Program-made: the position numbers and the translations under genes
Assembly: GCF_002224285.1 (NCBI RefSeq)
Contig: NZ_CP022436.1
Location: forward strand, 2,728,001-2,792,000
DNA: 64,000 nucleotides
DNA from: Arthrobacter sp. YN
GTDB lineage: Bacteria; Actinomycetota; Actinomycetes; Actinomycetales; Micrococcaceae
Direction: 5' to 3'
The notes under the pieces: generated by a model
Told to the model about the DNA's origin: nothing
Databases searched by the model: none
The model's input: the letters and a program-made list of their open reading frames with translations, nothing else
Shown here: in pieces, positions 25,959 to 34,128 of the stretch
Layout: each line of letters starts with the position of its first letter
Position numbering within the stretch: position 1 is the stretch's first letter

Positions 25959-26806
25959 CCCGGCTGAGCATCGTCCACAAGACGGCTTACAAGTACAACC
26001 GCCGCGTGACGTTGTCCTACAACGAGGCCCGGATGACGCCCCTCACCGACGGCCAGCAGGTGGTCCTCGAGTCCTCCCTGAAGGTCTCACCCAACCAAGC
26101 GTCCGTCAGCACCTACCGGGACTACTGGGGTACCAGGGTCACGGCATTCGATATGCAAATGCCGCATGAGAGCCTTGAGGTCCTCGCCACGGCCACCGTG
26201 GAAGTGCACCGCACCGAACGCGTGGCAGTCGAGGACGACATCGTCGGGTGGGACGTCATTGCTTCGGACAAGGTCCAGGACGAGTTCAGCGACTGGTTGC
26301 CCCAGTCCAGGCTCAGTGGCCCGGGCGAGGAAGTCCTGGGCATTGTTCCCGGTGTCGTCGAAGGGAAGAATCCCCACGAGGCAGCCTTGGCGGTGTTCGC
26401 CTGGATGGCCGGTGAAATGACCTATATGAAGGGCACCACCGGGGTGACCACGAATGCCGAACAGGCGTGGTCCCAGCGCCAGGGCGTGTGCCAGGACCTG
26501 GCACACTTGGCCATCGGGGCATTGCGCTGCAGCGGCATCCCTGCCCGCTACGTTTCGGGGTACATCCACCCGAGGTCCTCGGCCGACATTGGCGAAACCG
26601 TTGCGGGCCAGTCACATGCGTGGCTGGAATGGTGGGATGGGGAATGGCGCAGTTGGGACCCCACCAACCACAAGCCGGCAGGCGATTACCACGTCACGGT
26701 GGCGCGGGGCCGTGACTACCGCGATGTTCCCCCGCTGAAGGGCATCCTGTCCGGTGGCGGCGGCTCGGGACTCTCCGTTTCGGTGGAGATCACGCGCCTC
26801 GCGTAG
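25955..26806 (+). CDS. Transglutaminase-like cysteine protease family protein
   Basis: The 283-residue protein has an N-terminal beta-rich Bact_transglu_N domain (about residues 1-90) and a transglutaminase core. The triad is visible: Cys179 in Q-G-V-C-Q-D-L-A-H, His221 in S-H-A-W-L-E and Asp235 in W-D-P-T-N. It starts in an ATGA overlap with the alpha-E gene. In this trio it is predicted to cleave or transfer an amide made by the ATP-grasp partner. No signal peptide is visible, so it is cytosolic. The stop codon forms the edge of the following palindrome. Confidence 0.9.
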   Translation: MTRLSIVHKTAYKYNRRVTLSYNEARMTPLTDGQQVVLESSLKVSPNQASVSTYRDYWGTRVTAFDMQMPHESLEVLATATVEVHRTERVAVEDDIVGWDVIASDKVQDEFSDWLPQSRLSGPGEEVLGIVPGVVEGKNPHEAALAVFAWMAGEMTYMKGTTGVTTNAEQAWSQRQGVCQDLAHLAIGALRCSGIPARYVSGYIHPRSSADIGETVAGQSHAWLEWWDGEWRSWDPTNHKPAGDYHVTVARGRDYRDVPPLKGILSGGGGSGLSVSVEITRLA

Positions 26807-26870
26807 GAGTTTTTGTACAGATAAGGCCCTTAAGAGCTGCTCTTAAGGGCCTTATCTGTACAAAAACTCC
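26806..26870. terminator. Long perfect palindrome, bidirectional terminator
   Basis: Arms of 32 bases (26806-26837 and 26839-26870) are perfect reverse complements around a single T. The outer part carries TTTTT on each strand. It sits exactly between the convergent transglutaminase and SDR genes and uses the last base of the TAG stop of the former. The length and perfection are greater than needed for termination. Confidence 0.88.
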
Positions 26871-26878
26871 AGGATTTT

Positions 26879-28330
26879 CTACCAGGGCGAGGGCTTGTAA
26901 TCCTTCAGGAAGACACCGTACTGGTCCTCGCCCTTTTCGCCCATCACGATGGGGTCGTAAACTCTAGCGGCGCCATCCACCAGATCCAACGGTGCGTGGA
27001 AGCCTTCTTCCATGAGCCGGACCTTGGTGTAATGCGGACGTTCGTCGGTGATCCAGCCTGTATCCACGGCGGTCATAAGGATGCCATCGGAGTCCAGCAT
27101 TTCCTGGGCGCTGGTCCGGGTCATCATGTTCAAGGCGGCCTTGGCCATGTTGGTGTGGGGGTGTCCGGGGCCCTTGTAGGCGCGGGAGAACTGCCCCTCC
27201 ATGGCCGAGACGTTGACGATGTACTTCCTGTGGGCCGTTGACCGCTTCATGGCTTCCCGAAGGCGGCTCACCAGCAGGAAGGGTGCCGTGACGTTGCACA
27301 GCTGGACTTCAAGCATCTCCAAGGGATCCACCTCGTCCACCACCTGGGTCCAGCTGTTGATTGAGGCGAGGTCCGGGACCAAGCCGCCGGCATCGATCGC
27401 CGTTCCCGACTCGATCCGTTCCAGAGACGCGGACCCGGTGGAGAGTGCCAGGGAGGTGATCGCATCGCCGGCCAGGACGGGGTGCTCGGTAACGCTGCTG
27501 GCCAGGGCCAAGGGGTGTTTGTCATGGGCATGGCCGAACGTGACCAACTCGGGGCCACCGTTGGCAGCGTCCAGGGCGGCAGGCAACGGCTCGTCCTCTG
27601 CGTCAACCAAGGGCTTGTACGCATTGCCGGAGCGCCGAACGGTCTGGGCTGCGTTGTTGATGATGATGTCCAGCGGGCCAGCCTCGTTGAGGGAGTCCGT
27701 CAGAGCCATGACCTGTGCCGGGTCACGGAGGTCAATGCCCACGATCCGCAGCCGGTGCAGCCACTCGCTGCTGTCTTCCATGGCGGCAAAACGACGGGCC
27801 GCGTCCTTGGGGAAGCGGGTGGTGATGGTGGTGTGGGCGCCATCCCTGAGCAGGCGCAGCGCGATGTACATGCCGATCTTGGCGCGTCCGCCGGTCAATA
27901 AGGCCCTGCGTCCCGTGAGGTCGGTGCGGGCATCGCGCTTGCTGTGGCTGAAGGCAGCGCATTCAGGGCAGAGCTGGTGGTAGAAGGCATCAACCTGCGT
28001 GTAGTGCTTCTTGCAGATGTAGCAGGGACGCGAGCGGATGAGGTGGCCGGCCACCTCGCCGGTGGCGGAGGGTGCAAGCTTATTGCCGCGGGTTTCGTCG
28101 TCAATGCGGTCCGGGGCGGCGGTGGCCGTCAGGGCGATGACGGCCCGGTCAGCCTCGGCGATGGAGTCACGCTTGGTGACCCGGCGGTGGCGTTTGACGG
28201 CTTTGAACATCTTGCCGGTGGCACGGCGGACTGCAACGTAGTCCGGGTGCTCCTCGTCATAGACGTGGATCGTGGTCAGAACCTTGAGGCAGGCCTGGAT
28301 CTCTTCAGGCGTCAGATCGGTGGAGCTCAT
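26879..28330 (-). CDS. Zinc-ribbon SDR-family protein with altered active site
   Basis: The 483-residue protein has a basic N-terminal region (about 1-95), a C-x2-C ... C-x2-C knuckle (C-Y-I-C and C-P-E-C, about 100-122) likely to bind zinc, then a Rossmann domain starting T-G-G-R-A-K-I-G. The core N-N-A-A is present and a serine lies in V-N-V-S-A-M-E. Where classical SDRs have Y-x3-K, this protein reads T-N-M-A-K, so the catalytic tyrosine is not in place. An insertion of about 100 residues separates the central strands. Function unknown. It may be a binding or signalling protein rather than a dehydrogenase. Confidence 0.78.
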   Translation of the reverse strand: MSSTDLTPEEIQACLKVLTTIHVYDEEHPDYVAVRRATGKMFKAVKRHRRVTKRDSIAEADRAVIALTATAAPDRIDDETRGNKLAPSATGEVAGHLIRSRPCYICKKHYTQVDAFYHQLCPECAAFSHSKRDARTDLTGRRALLTGGRAKIGMYIALRLLRDGAHTTITTRFPKDAARRFAAMEDSSEWLHRLRIVGIDLRDPAQVMALTDSLNEAGPLDIIINNAAQTVRRSGNAYKPLVDAEDEPLPAALDAANGGPELVTFGHAHDKHPLALASSVTEHPVLAGDAITSLALSTGSASLERIESGTAIDAGGLVPDLASINSWTQVVDEVDPLEMLEVQLCNVTAPFLLVSRLREAMKRSTAHRKYIVNVSAMEGQFSRAYKGPGHPHTNMAKAALNMMTRTSAQEMLDSDGILMTAVDTGWITDERPHYTKVRLMEEGFHAPLDLVDGAARVYDPIVMGEKGEDQYGVFLKDYKPSPW

Positions 28331-28403
28331 TGACCTGATTTTACAGCCTTGGGAGCCAGTGGCCTGCCTCGGGTTCTGTCGCCGTCAGCCGGGCGCCCAG
28401 CGC

Positions 28404-29810
28404 TTAGTGCGAGGCACCCTGCGCTGCGGCGTCCGCGACACGTGACTGGATTCCTGCTGCTACCTTTTCGGCAGAGTCGCGGATGTCCGGATCATCATGA
28501 GTGGCGGCCTTGACAGCCTCCGGCAGTCCACGGCGGTGTTGCGCGGACAGCGCGAGCTCGGCCTCGCCGGGCTCGGGCACAACCTGGCCCTTTGCCAGCA
28601 CCGTGATGCCCGACTCCGTCACCTTGTATCCCCGCGCCTTATCCAGGGCGGGGTCCAGGCCGATGGCCGCCCCTGCAGGAACCTTCACGTTCTTGTCCAG
28701 GATGGCCCGCTTAATCACGGCACCTTCGCCTACCCGGACCTTGTCCATGAGGACGGAGTCCTGGACACGGCTGCCGGCAGCCACATAGGCGTCGTTGGAA
28801 ATCACGGAACCTTCAACGATGCCACCGGAAACCACCACGCCGCTGGCAACAATGGAATCGAGCGCAGTACCCACTGTGTTGTTTTCGCCACGGACAAACT
28901 TTGCCGGGGGCGAGATGCTCTGGCGGGTATAGATCGGCCACTCGGAGTTATAGAGGTTGAAGATCGGCACGGGGGAGATGAGGTCCATGTGGGCGTCATA
29001 GAACGAGTCGATGGTACCGACATCGCGCCAGTAAGTCCGGTCCCGATCCGTGGCGCCCGGGATGTCATTGAGCGTGAAGTCGTACACGCCGGCTTCGCCC
29101 TGGTCCACGAAATACGGAATGATGTCCCCGCCCATGTCGTGCTTGGTATCGAGTCGTTCTGCATCCACATGAAGTGCTTCAACGAGGGCGTCCGCGTTGA
29201 AGACGTAGTTGCCCATGGACGCAAGGAACTGCGTGGGATCTGCTGCCAGCCCGGGGGTGCTGGCCGGCTTTTCCACGAACGCGGCGATTTTCTGGGGATC
29301 GTTCTGGTCTACCTCGATCACGCCGAACTGGTTGGCCATGTTCAGGGGCTGCCGCACTGCAGCAACCGTCGCTTTCGCGCCACTGGCAATGTGCTGCTCC
29401 ACCATTTGGGAGAAGTCCATGCGGTATACGTGGTCAGCGCCGACCACAACCACGATGTCCGGGGCGTCGTCATGGATGAGGTTCAGCGATTGGTAGATTG
29501 CGTTGGCACTGCCAAGGAACCAGCTCTTGCCCACGCGTTGCTGCGCGGGCACAGATGCTACATACCGGCCCAGTTGCGTAGACATACGCCAAGTCTCCGA
29601 GATGTGCCTGTCAAGGCTGTGCGATTTGTACTGCGTCAGTACGACGATTTTCAAATATCCCGAATTAACGAGATTGGATAGTGCAAAGTCAATTAACCTG
29701 TAGCCGCCTGCGAACGGAACCGCGGGCTTGGCCCGATCCGCCGTCAGCGGCATGAGTCGGTTGCCTTCTCCGCCTGCCAATACGATTGCCAGAACTTTCT
29801 TCAACGCCAT
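28404..29810 (-). CDS. glgC: Glucose-1-phosphate adenylyltransferase GlgC
   Basis: A 468-residue nucleotidyltransferase with [10 protein letters not shown] near the start, [11 protein letters not shown] and the [11 protein letters not shown] segment, followed by a left-handed beta-helix domain. It makes ADP-glucose for glycogen or maltose-1-phosphate. ATG at 29810 with GGGGAG about 8 bases upstream is preferred over the in-frame GTG at 29816. The C-terminus runs about 50 polar residues past the usual end of the family. It is divergent from the glycogen synthase gene, as in mycobacteria. Confidence 0.92.
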   Translation of the reverse strand: MALKKVLAIVLAGGEGNRLMPLTADRAKPAVPFAGGYRLIDFALSNLVNSGYLKIVVLTQYKSHSLDRHISETWRMSTQLGRYVASVPAQQRVGKSWFLGSANAIYQSLNLIHDDAPDIVVVVGADHVYRMDFSQMVEQHIASGAKATVAAVRQPLNMANQFGVIEVDQNDPQKIAAFVEKPASTPGLAADPTQFLASMGNYVFNADALVEALHVDAERLDTKHDMGGDIIPYFVDQGEAGVYDFTLNDIPGATDRDRTYWRDVGTIDSFYDAHMDLISPVPIFNLYNSEWPIYTRQSISPPAKFVRGENNTVGTALDSIVASGVVVSGGIVEGSVISNDAYVAAGSRVQDSVLMDKVRVGEGAVIKRAILDKNVKVPAGAAIGLDPALDKARGYKVTESGITVLAKGQVVPEPGEAELALSAQHRRGLPEAVKAATHDDPDIRDSAEKVAAGIQSRVADAAAQGASH

Positions 29811-29846
29811 GGTCACAGCTCCCCGTACGTCTTCGTATCCCCCAAA

Positions 29847-29864
29847 AGTCCGATTTTCCGGACT
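29847..29864. promoter_or_regulatory. Small inverted repeat between glgC and glgA
   Basis: AGTCCG and CGGACT flank an AT-rich ATTTTC in the 99-base divergent promoter region. It could be an operator for both genes. The arms are only six bases, so chance is possible. Confidence 0.35.
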
Positions 29865-29909
29865 CTTTCACACTAGAACACATACGCCGGAACGACTACG
29901 TTGGTTAGC

Positions 29910-31106
29910 GTGCGAATAGACATTGTGACTAAAGAATTCCCTCCGGAAATTTATGGCGGTGCCGGTGTCCACGTTGCCGAGCTCAGCCGGGTGCTGGCAA
30001 AGCACGTCGACCTTCACGTCCGGGCCTTCGGCGCGCCGCGTGAAGCCGACTACCACGGGGCTTCGGTGGCGTCGTACGCCACGCCTGAAGACCTCGGCGA
30101 TGCCAACGCCGCCCTCCAAACCCTGGGCGTGGACCTGAGGATCGTTCCGGACATTGCGGGAGCGGACGTGGTCCACTCGCACACCTGGTATGCCAACATG
30201 GCGGGCCACCTGGCCTCGCTGCTGCACGGAATTCCCCACGTGCTCAGCGCCCACAGCCTCGAGCCCCTGCGCCCGTGGAAGGCTGAGCAGCTGGGGGGCG
30301 GCTACGCGTTGTCCTCCTGGGTGGAGAAAACGGCCTATGAGGCAGCGGCCGCGATCATCGCAGTCTCCGACGGCATGCGCCAGGACATCCTGCGCAGCTA
30401 CCCCGACGTGGATCCGGATAAGGTCCGCGTCGTCCACAACGGCATCGATGTTTCCCTCTGGGAACGTGATGAAGAGGATGACGCCATCCGCGCGCTGGGC
30501 ATCGATCCCGCCAAGCCCAGCGTGGTCTTCGTGGGGCGAAACACCCGCCAGAAGGGGGTGCCGTACCTGCTTCGCGCGGCGTCCAGCCTTCCTGACGACG
30601 TCCAGTTGGTGCTGTGCCTCGGAGCCGCCGACACTCCCGAGCTTGCCGCCGAAACTGCACGCCTCATCGAGGAACTGCAGACCAAGCGCCAAGGGGTCGT
30701 CCTTATCGAGCGGATGCTGCCCCGGAAGGAACTCATCCAGGTGCTCAGCCATGCCACGGCGTTCGCCTGCCCGTCGATCTACGAGCCCCTGGGCATCGTG
30801 AACCTCGAAGCCATGGCATGCGGTGCGGCGGTAGTGGCCAGTGCCACGGGCGGCATTCCGGAGGTGGTCCAGCACGGCGAAACCGGGCTGCTGGTGCAGT
30901 TGGAGCAAGTCACCGATGGAACCGGGACGCCGCTGGACCCGGAGAAATTCGTCAGCGACTTCGCGGCTGCCTTGAACGAGGTGGTGGCAGATCCTGCACG
31001 TGCACGTGAAATGGGCATTGCGGGGCGTCGCCGCGCGGAAGAGCACTTCTCCTGGGAATCCATCACTGAAACGACGCTTGAGGTCTACCGGTCGGTCCTG
31101 CGCTAA
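29910..31106 (+). CDS. glgA: Glycogen synthase / ADP-glucose glycosyltransferase (GlgA, GlgM-type)
   Basis: The 398-residue GT4-family enzyme begins MRIDIVTKEFPPEIYGGAG, a glycine-rich donor-site start. The C-terminal half holds F-V-G-R-N-T-R-Q-K-G and the E-P-L-G-I-V-N-L-E-A-M-A retaining-GT motif. In Mycobacterium tuberculosis the same divergent arrangement with glgC encodes GlgM, which makes maltose-1-phosphate from ADP-glucose, so either activity is possible here. The GTG at 29910 gives the family start. The open frame begins nine bases earlier at a TTG. Confidence 0.9.
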   Translation: MRIDIVTKEFPPEIYGGAGVHVAELSRVLAKHVDLHVRAFGAPREADYHGASVASYATPEDLGDANAALQTLGVDLRIVPDIAGADVVHSHTWYANMAGHLASLLHGIPHVLSAHSLEPLRPWKAEQLGGGYALSSWVEKTAYEAAAAIIAVSDGMRQDILRSYPDVDPDKVRVVHNGIDVSLWERDEEDDAIRALGIDPAKPSVVFVGRNTRQKGVPYLLRAASSLPDDVQLVLCLGAADTPELAAETARLIEELQTKRQGVVLIERMLPRKELIQVLSHATAFACPSIYEPLGIVNLEAMACGAAVVASATGGIPEVVQHGETGLLVQLEQVTDGTGTPLDPEKFVSDFAAALNEVVADPARAREMGIAGRRRAEEHFSWESITETTLEVYRSVLR

Positions 31107-31135
31107 ACCAGCAGCGCTCCAACAGCAGAAGATGG

Positions 31136-31186
31136 AAAGCACGACGGCGCCGCCCCCTTTGGTGGGGACGGCGCCGTCGTGCTTTT
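31136..31186. terminator. Terminator hairpin after glgA
   Basis: A GC-rich stem beginning AAAGCACGACGG pairs with the complementary arm ending CGTGCTTTT, about 17 uninterrupted base pairs around a loop of roughly 16 bases that can itself pair partly. TTTT follows on the + strand. It probably serves both glgA and the convergent acyl-CoA oxidase-like gene. Confidence 0.82.
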
Positions 31187-31228
31187 CAACAGTTCCGCAA
31201 GTGTTAACCGCGTGGCTGCTTGGCTCTG

Positions 31229-33328
31229 CTAGCGGGTTTTGGACGCTTTCAGGGCAAGAAGGGTTTTCTCGTCGGCGGGGGCACTGCCGCTGGCCCGCTG
31301 CTCACGGAAATGCTTCCGTGCCTCGTCCTGGCGGGTGGATTCCGCGCCGGTTGCAATCGAGGCCCGCAGGTGCTCAGGACCGTAGCCGAAAGCATCAACG
31401 AGGTCCACAGCGTGCGGGCGGATCTTGACGAGCAACCGGTTGATGTACGTGCCCACCGTACGGCCACGCTGCATCGAGAGCCTGCCGTTCATCAAGTACC
31501 ACGAAAGGTGCTTCTCAATCAGGGACAGCCCGAACAGATCGCGCAACCAGGTCAGCACGCGCTTGGTTCCTTCATCCGTGACGTGGGTCAGGGCTTCGGT
31601 GAAGGCTTCCCACTGGAGCAGTTCAGCGTGTGCCAGGGCCGCTTCAATGAGTTCGTGTTGGTGCTGGTTGAACAGGGCTGCGGCCTGGTGCTGGGGGAGT
31701 TTATTGGCTCCCTTCAGTGCAGAACCGACCTCGGCGACCATGGACTGCACGCGGTCAGCCAGGAGGGTGCGCTGGCCTTCCTCGTCCCGCAAAGCCAAAG
31801 CCGCCTTCTGGACCGATCCGGTATCGGCCACAAACTGGGCTACCTGGCGAAGGCCCGTCCGGTGGAGGGCCACACCGGCAGCCTGGTCCACCACGTAGCG
31901 GGCAAGGACACCAAAATCAGCGCTGCGGAATTCCTTGGCGTAGTCGGCCAGGAGCCGCTTGGCCACCAACTGCAGCAGCACAGTGTTGTCGCCTTCGAAG
32001 GTGACGTACACGTCAAGGTCTGCGCGGAGGGAAGCAAAGCGGTTTTCGATCAGGAATCCGGCGCCACCGCAGGCTTCGCGGCATTCCTGCAGCGTGTCCA
32101 GGGCATGCCACGTGCTCAGCGGCTTGAGTGCGGCGGCCAACGTTTCCAGGTCCTGGCGGTCGGCGTCGGTGTCGTGTGCGCCGGAGAAGACGTCGTCGAA
32201 TTTCTGCAGGAGTTGCTCATGCGCGAAGCTGGCCGCATAAGTAGTGGCCAGCCGGGTGAACAGCCGGCGCTGGTGTCGCTGGTAGTCCAGGAGGACTTCC
32301 TCATCGGTTGCCGAGGAGGCGTTGAACTGACGGCGTTCAGTGGCGTACTGGATGGCAGTCTTCAATGCCACCTTGCTGGCAGCAACCGCTGCTCCATCCA
32401 GGGAAACACGTCCTTGGACGAGGGTGCCCAGCATAGTGAAGAAACGGCGCCCCGGGCTCTCGATGCTGGAGGAATAGGTGCCGTCCACAGCCACATCGCC
32501 GTAGCGGTTCAGCAGGTTGGTGCGCGGGATCCGTACATCGGTGAAGTGCAACCGGCCGTTGTCGATGCCGTTGAGACCGCCCTTAATGCCGTCGTCTTCG
32601 CCGCCGATGCCCGGAAGGAACTCCTTGGTGGCTGGATCCCGGAGTTCCACGTAGAAAGCATGGACGCCGTGATTGACGTTCCTGGTGATCAGTTGGGCGA
32701 ACACCACAGCGGCGAGGCCGTCGTTGGCAGCATTGCCGATGTAGTCCTTCCACGCTGCCCGGAAAGGTGTATTGATGACGAATTCCTGGCTGGTTTCGTC
32801 ATACGTCGCCGTGGTGGCGATGCTGGCAACGTCTGAGCCGTGGCCGGTTTCCGTCATGGCGAAGCAGCCGGGAATCTCCAGGCTCATGATGCCGGGGAGC
32901 CACTTGTCCTGATGTTCCACCGTGCCGAGGTGCATCACGGCAGAGCCGAACAGGCCCCACTGGACGCCGGCCTTGATCTGAAGTGACGGATCGGCGGTGA
33001 CGATCTCTTCGAATCCGGCGATGTTGCCGCCGTGATCGTCGGAGCCACCCAAGCGGGTGGGGAAGGCACGATGGACGGTGTTGTTGTCCACCAGGAACTT
33101 CAATTGTTCGAACACGCGGGCGCGATGCTCGGTATGGTGCAACCCTTCGATCTTTTGTACCACTGGATTGCCTGCCACCTTGCGGGCCTCGTGGCGGATG
33201 TGCGCCCACTTGCCGAGGAGTTGCTCTCCAAGCGCGGCGACGTCCACCGCAGGCTCGGCGCCAGTGGCGGCATCCTTGCTGCCTGTGGGGTGCTGGGCGG
33301 ATGTGGTCCGGTCCACTACTTCAGTCAT
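31229..33328 (-). CDS. Acyl-CoA dehydrogenase/oxidase-like flavoprotein
   Basis: A 699-residue protein with a full acyl-CoA dehydrogenase core: F-A-M-T-E-T-G-H-G-S-D-V in the FAD/substrate region and Q-G-R-V-S-L-D-G near the second half. A long C-terminal helical extension, with the substrate-side glutamate expected in the V-T-F-E-G-D-N-T-V segment, resembles acyl-CoA oxidases. It should carry out the first step of beta-oxidation on acyl-CoA. The start at 33328 has AAGGAAG upstream. It lies 46 bases after tetR on the same strand, so the two are probably co-transcribed. Confidence 0.85.
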   Translation of the reverse strand: MTEVVDRTTSAQHPTGSKDAATGAEPAVDVAALGEQLLGKWAHIRHEARKVAGNPVVQKIEGLHHTEHRARVFEQLKFLVDNNTVHRAFPTRLGGSDDHGGNIAGFEEIVTADPSLQIKAGVQWGLFGSAVMHLGTVEHQDKWLPGIMSLEIPGCFAMTETGHGSDVASIATTATYDETSQEFVINTPFRAAWKDYIGNAANDGLAAVVFAQLITRNVNHGVHAFYVELRDPATKEFLPGIGGEDDGIKGGLNGIDNGRLHFTDVRIPRTNLLNRYGDVAVDGTYSSSIESPGRRFFTMLGTLVQGRVSLDGAAVAASKVALKTAIQYATERRQFNASSATDEEVLLDYQRHQRRLFTRLATTYAASFAHEQLLQKFDDVFSGAHDTDADRQDLETLAAALKPLSTWHALDTLQECREACGGAGFLIENRFASLRADLDVYVTFEGDNTVLLQLVAKRLLADYAKEFRSADFGVLARYVVDQAAGVALHRTGLRQVAQFVADTGSVQKAALALRDEEGQRTLLADRVQSMVAEVGSALKGANKLPQHQAAALFNQHQHELIEAALAHAELLQWEAFTEALTHVTDEGTKRVLTWLRDLFGLSLIEKHLSWYLMNGRLSMQRGRTVGTYINRLLVKIRPHAVDLVDAFGYGPEHLRASIATGAESTRQDEARKHFREQRASGSAPADEKTLLALKASKTR

Positions 33329-33374
33329 GTTGCTTCCTTCTTTGGTTCCGACAACTGATGAGTCATTGCTGGTG

Positions 33375-34067
33375 TCAGGTGGATGTCTTGAGCGCTGGAG
33401 CAATGCCGAGGCACAGCCAGTCGGTAATTTGAGCTGCCATGGTTTCCTGGTCCGGCTTGGCGCCGCCTGCCGGGCTCCCCAGCCACATCTCTCCGGCGTT
33501 CCTGACGAGGCCGATGGCGGCGGTGGGCCAATACACAAGCACCGCTTCCTTCTCTTCGCCCAGGTACTCCCGCATGGGGGTGGCGATCATTTCGGTGATT
33601 TGCTCAAAGAAGTTTCCCAGCGCTCCGGACGCGGCAATGGCGTCCTGCGCTGACGCTTCGCCGGGCGTGAGCCGGGTAATGAACGCATACACGTGGGGGC
33701 TGGATTCGGCCATCTGCAGGTAGGCGGAGACCATGGCGAACAACCCTTCGCGGGGAGTCTGGGCCAGCTGGGCGGCTTCCTGCATGCGGCGCTGCATCTG
33801 CCCCAGCACTACCTCGCCCATGGCTTGCTGAAGTCCGGCTTTGTCACCGAAATAGCGGTAGAAGACAGACTTCGACGTACCGGCGGCTCCCGCTATGTCC
33901 TCCATGGACGCGTCACTACCGAGCCTGTGAACGGCCTTGCGCGCTTGCCGGATGAGCTCGCCACGCCGCTCCTCGCGGTGGGACTGCCAACGGGCAGCCC
34001 GGCCGTCGACGGCGGTATTCTGCGCATCCGCTGCGGCACTGGCGAATTCTTCGTGGCGACTGTTCAC
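33375..34067 (-). CDS. TetR family transcriptional regulator of the adjacent fatty acid genes
   Basis: The protein of 230 residues has a TetR helix-turn-helix at about residues 54-76 (S-M-E-D-I-A-G-A-A-G-T-S-K-S-V-F-Y-R-Y-F) and an all-helical ligand domain. The start is taken as GTG at 34067, immediately beside the palindromic operator. The frame is open far upstream into the divergent gene, which is an artefact. It is the first gene of a tetR-fadE unit and faces fadA-fabG4-maoC, so it probably represses both. The ligand is likely an acyl-CoA, by inference. Confidence 0.85.
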   Translation of the reverse strand: MNSRHEEFASAAADAQNTAVDGRAARWQSHREERRGELIRQARKAVHRLGSDASMEDIAGAAGTSKSVFYRYFGDKAGLQQAMGEVVLGQMQRRMQEAAQLAQTPREGLFAMVSAYLQMAESSPHVYAFITRLTPGEASAQDAIAASGALGNFFEQITEMIATPMREYLGEEKEAVLVYWPTAAIGLVRNAGEMWLGSPAGGAKPDQETMAAQITDWLCLGIAPALKTST

Positions 34068-34098
34068 GATACCCAGCGTATCAGGTACGCTGGGTATC
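34068..34098. promoter_or_regulatory. Composite palindromic TetR operator
   Basis: GATACCCAGCGTA (34068-34080) and its exact reverse complement (34086-34098) flank TCAGG. The left half also forms its own palindrome, GATAC-N5-GTATC (34068-34082). The site touches the proposed GTG start of tetR and lies 31 bases upstream of fadA, so bound regulator would block both directions. Confidence 0.75.
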
Positions 34099-34128
34099 AG
34101 TAACTGGCATTGATCGAAGGAGACCAGC

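Noticed and set aside
26806..26870. Inverted repeats of an insertion sequence
   Set aside because: There is no transposase or target duplication. The repeat sits exactly between convergent stop codons, fitting a terminator.
29868..31142. A 424-codon open frame opposite glgA
   Set aside because: The plus strand encodes an obvious glycosyltransferase, and the minus-strand translation has no domain and lacks a ribosome site.
31220..32836. A 538-codon open frame opposite the acyl-CoA oxidase-like gene
   Set aside because: It is antisense to a clearly coding gene. Its translation has no recognisable domain and it arises from the strong GC bias of the third codon position.
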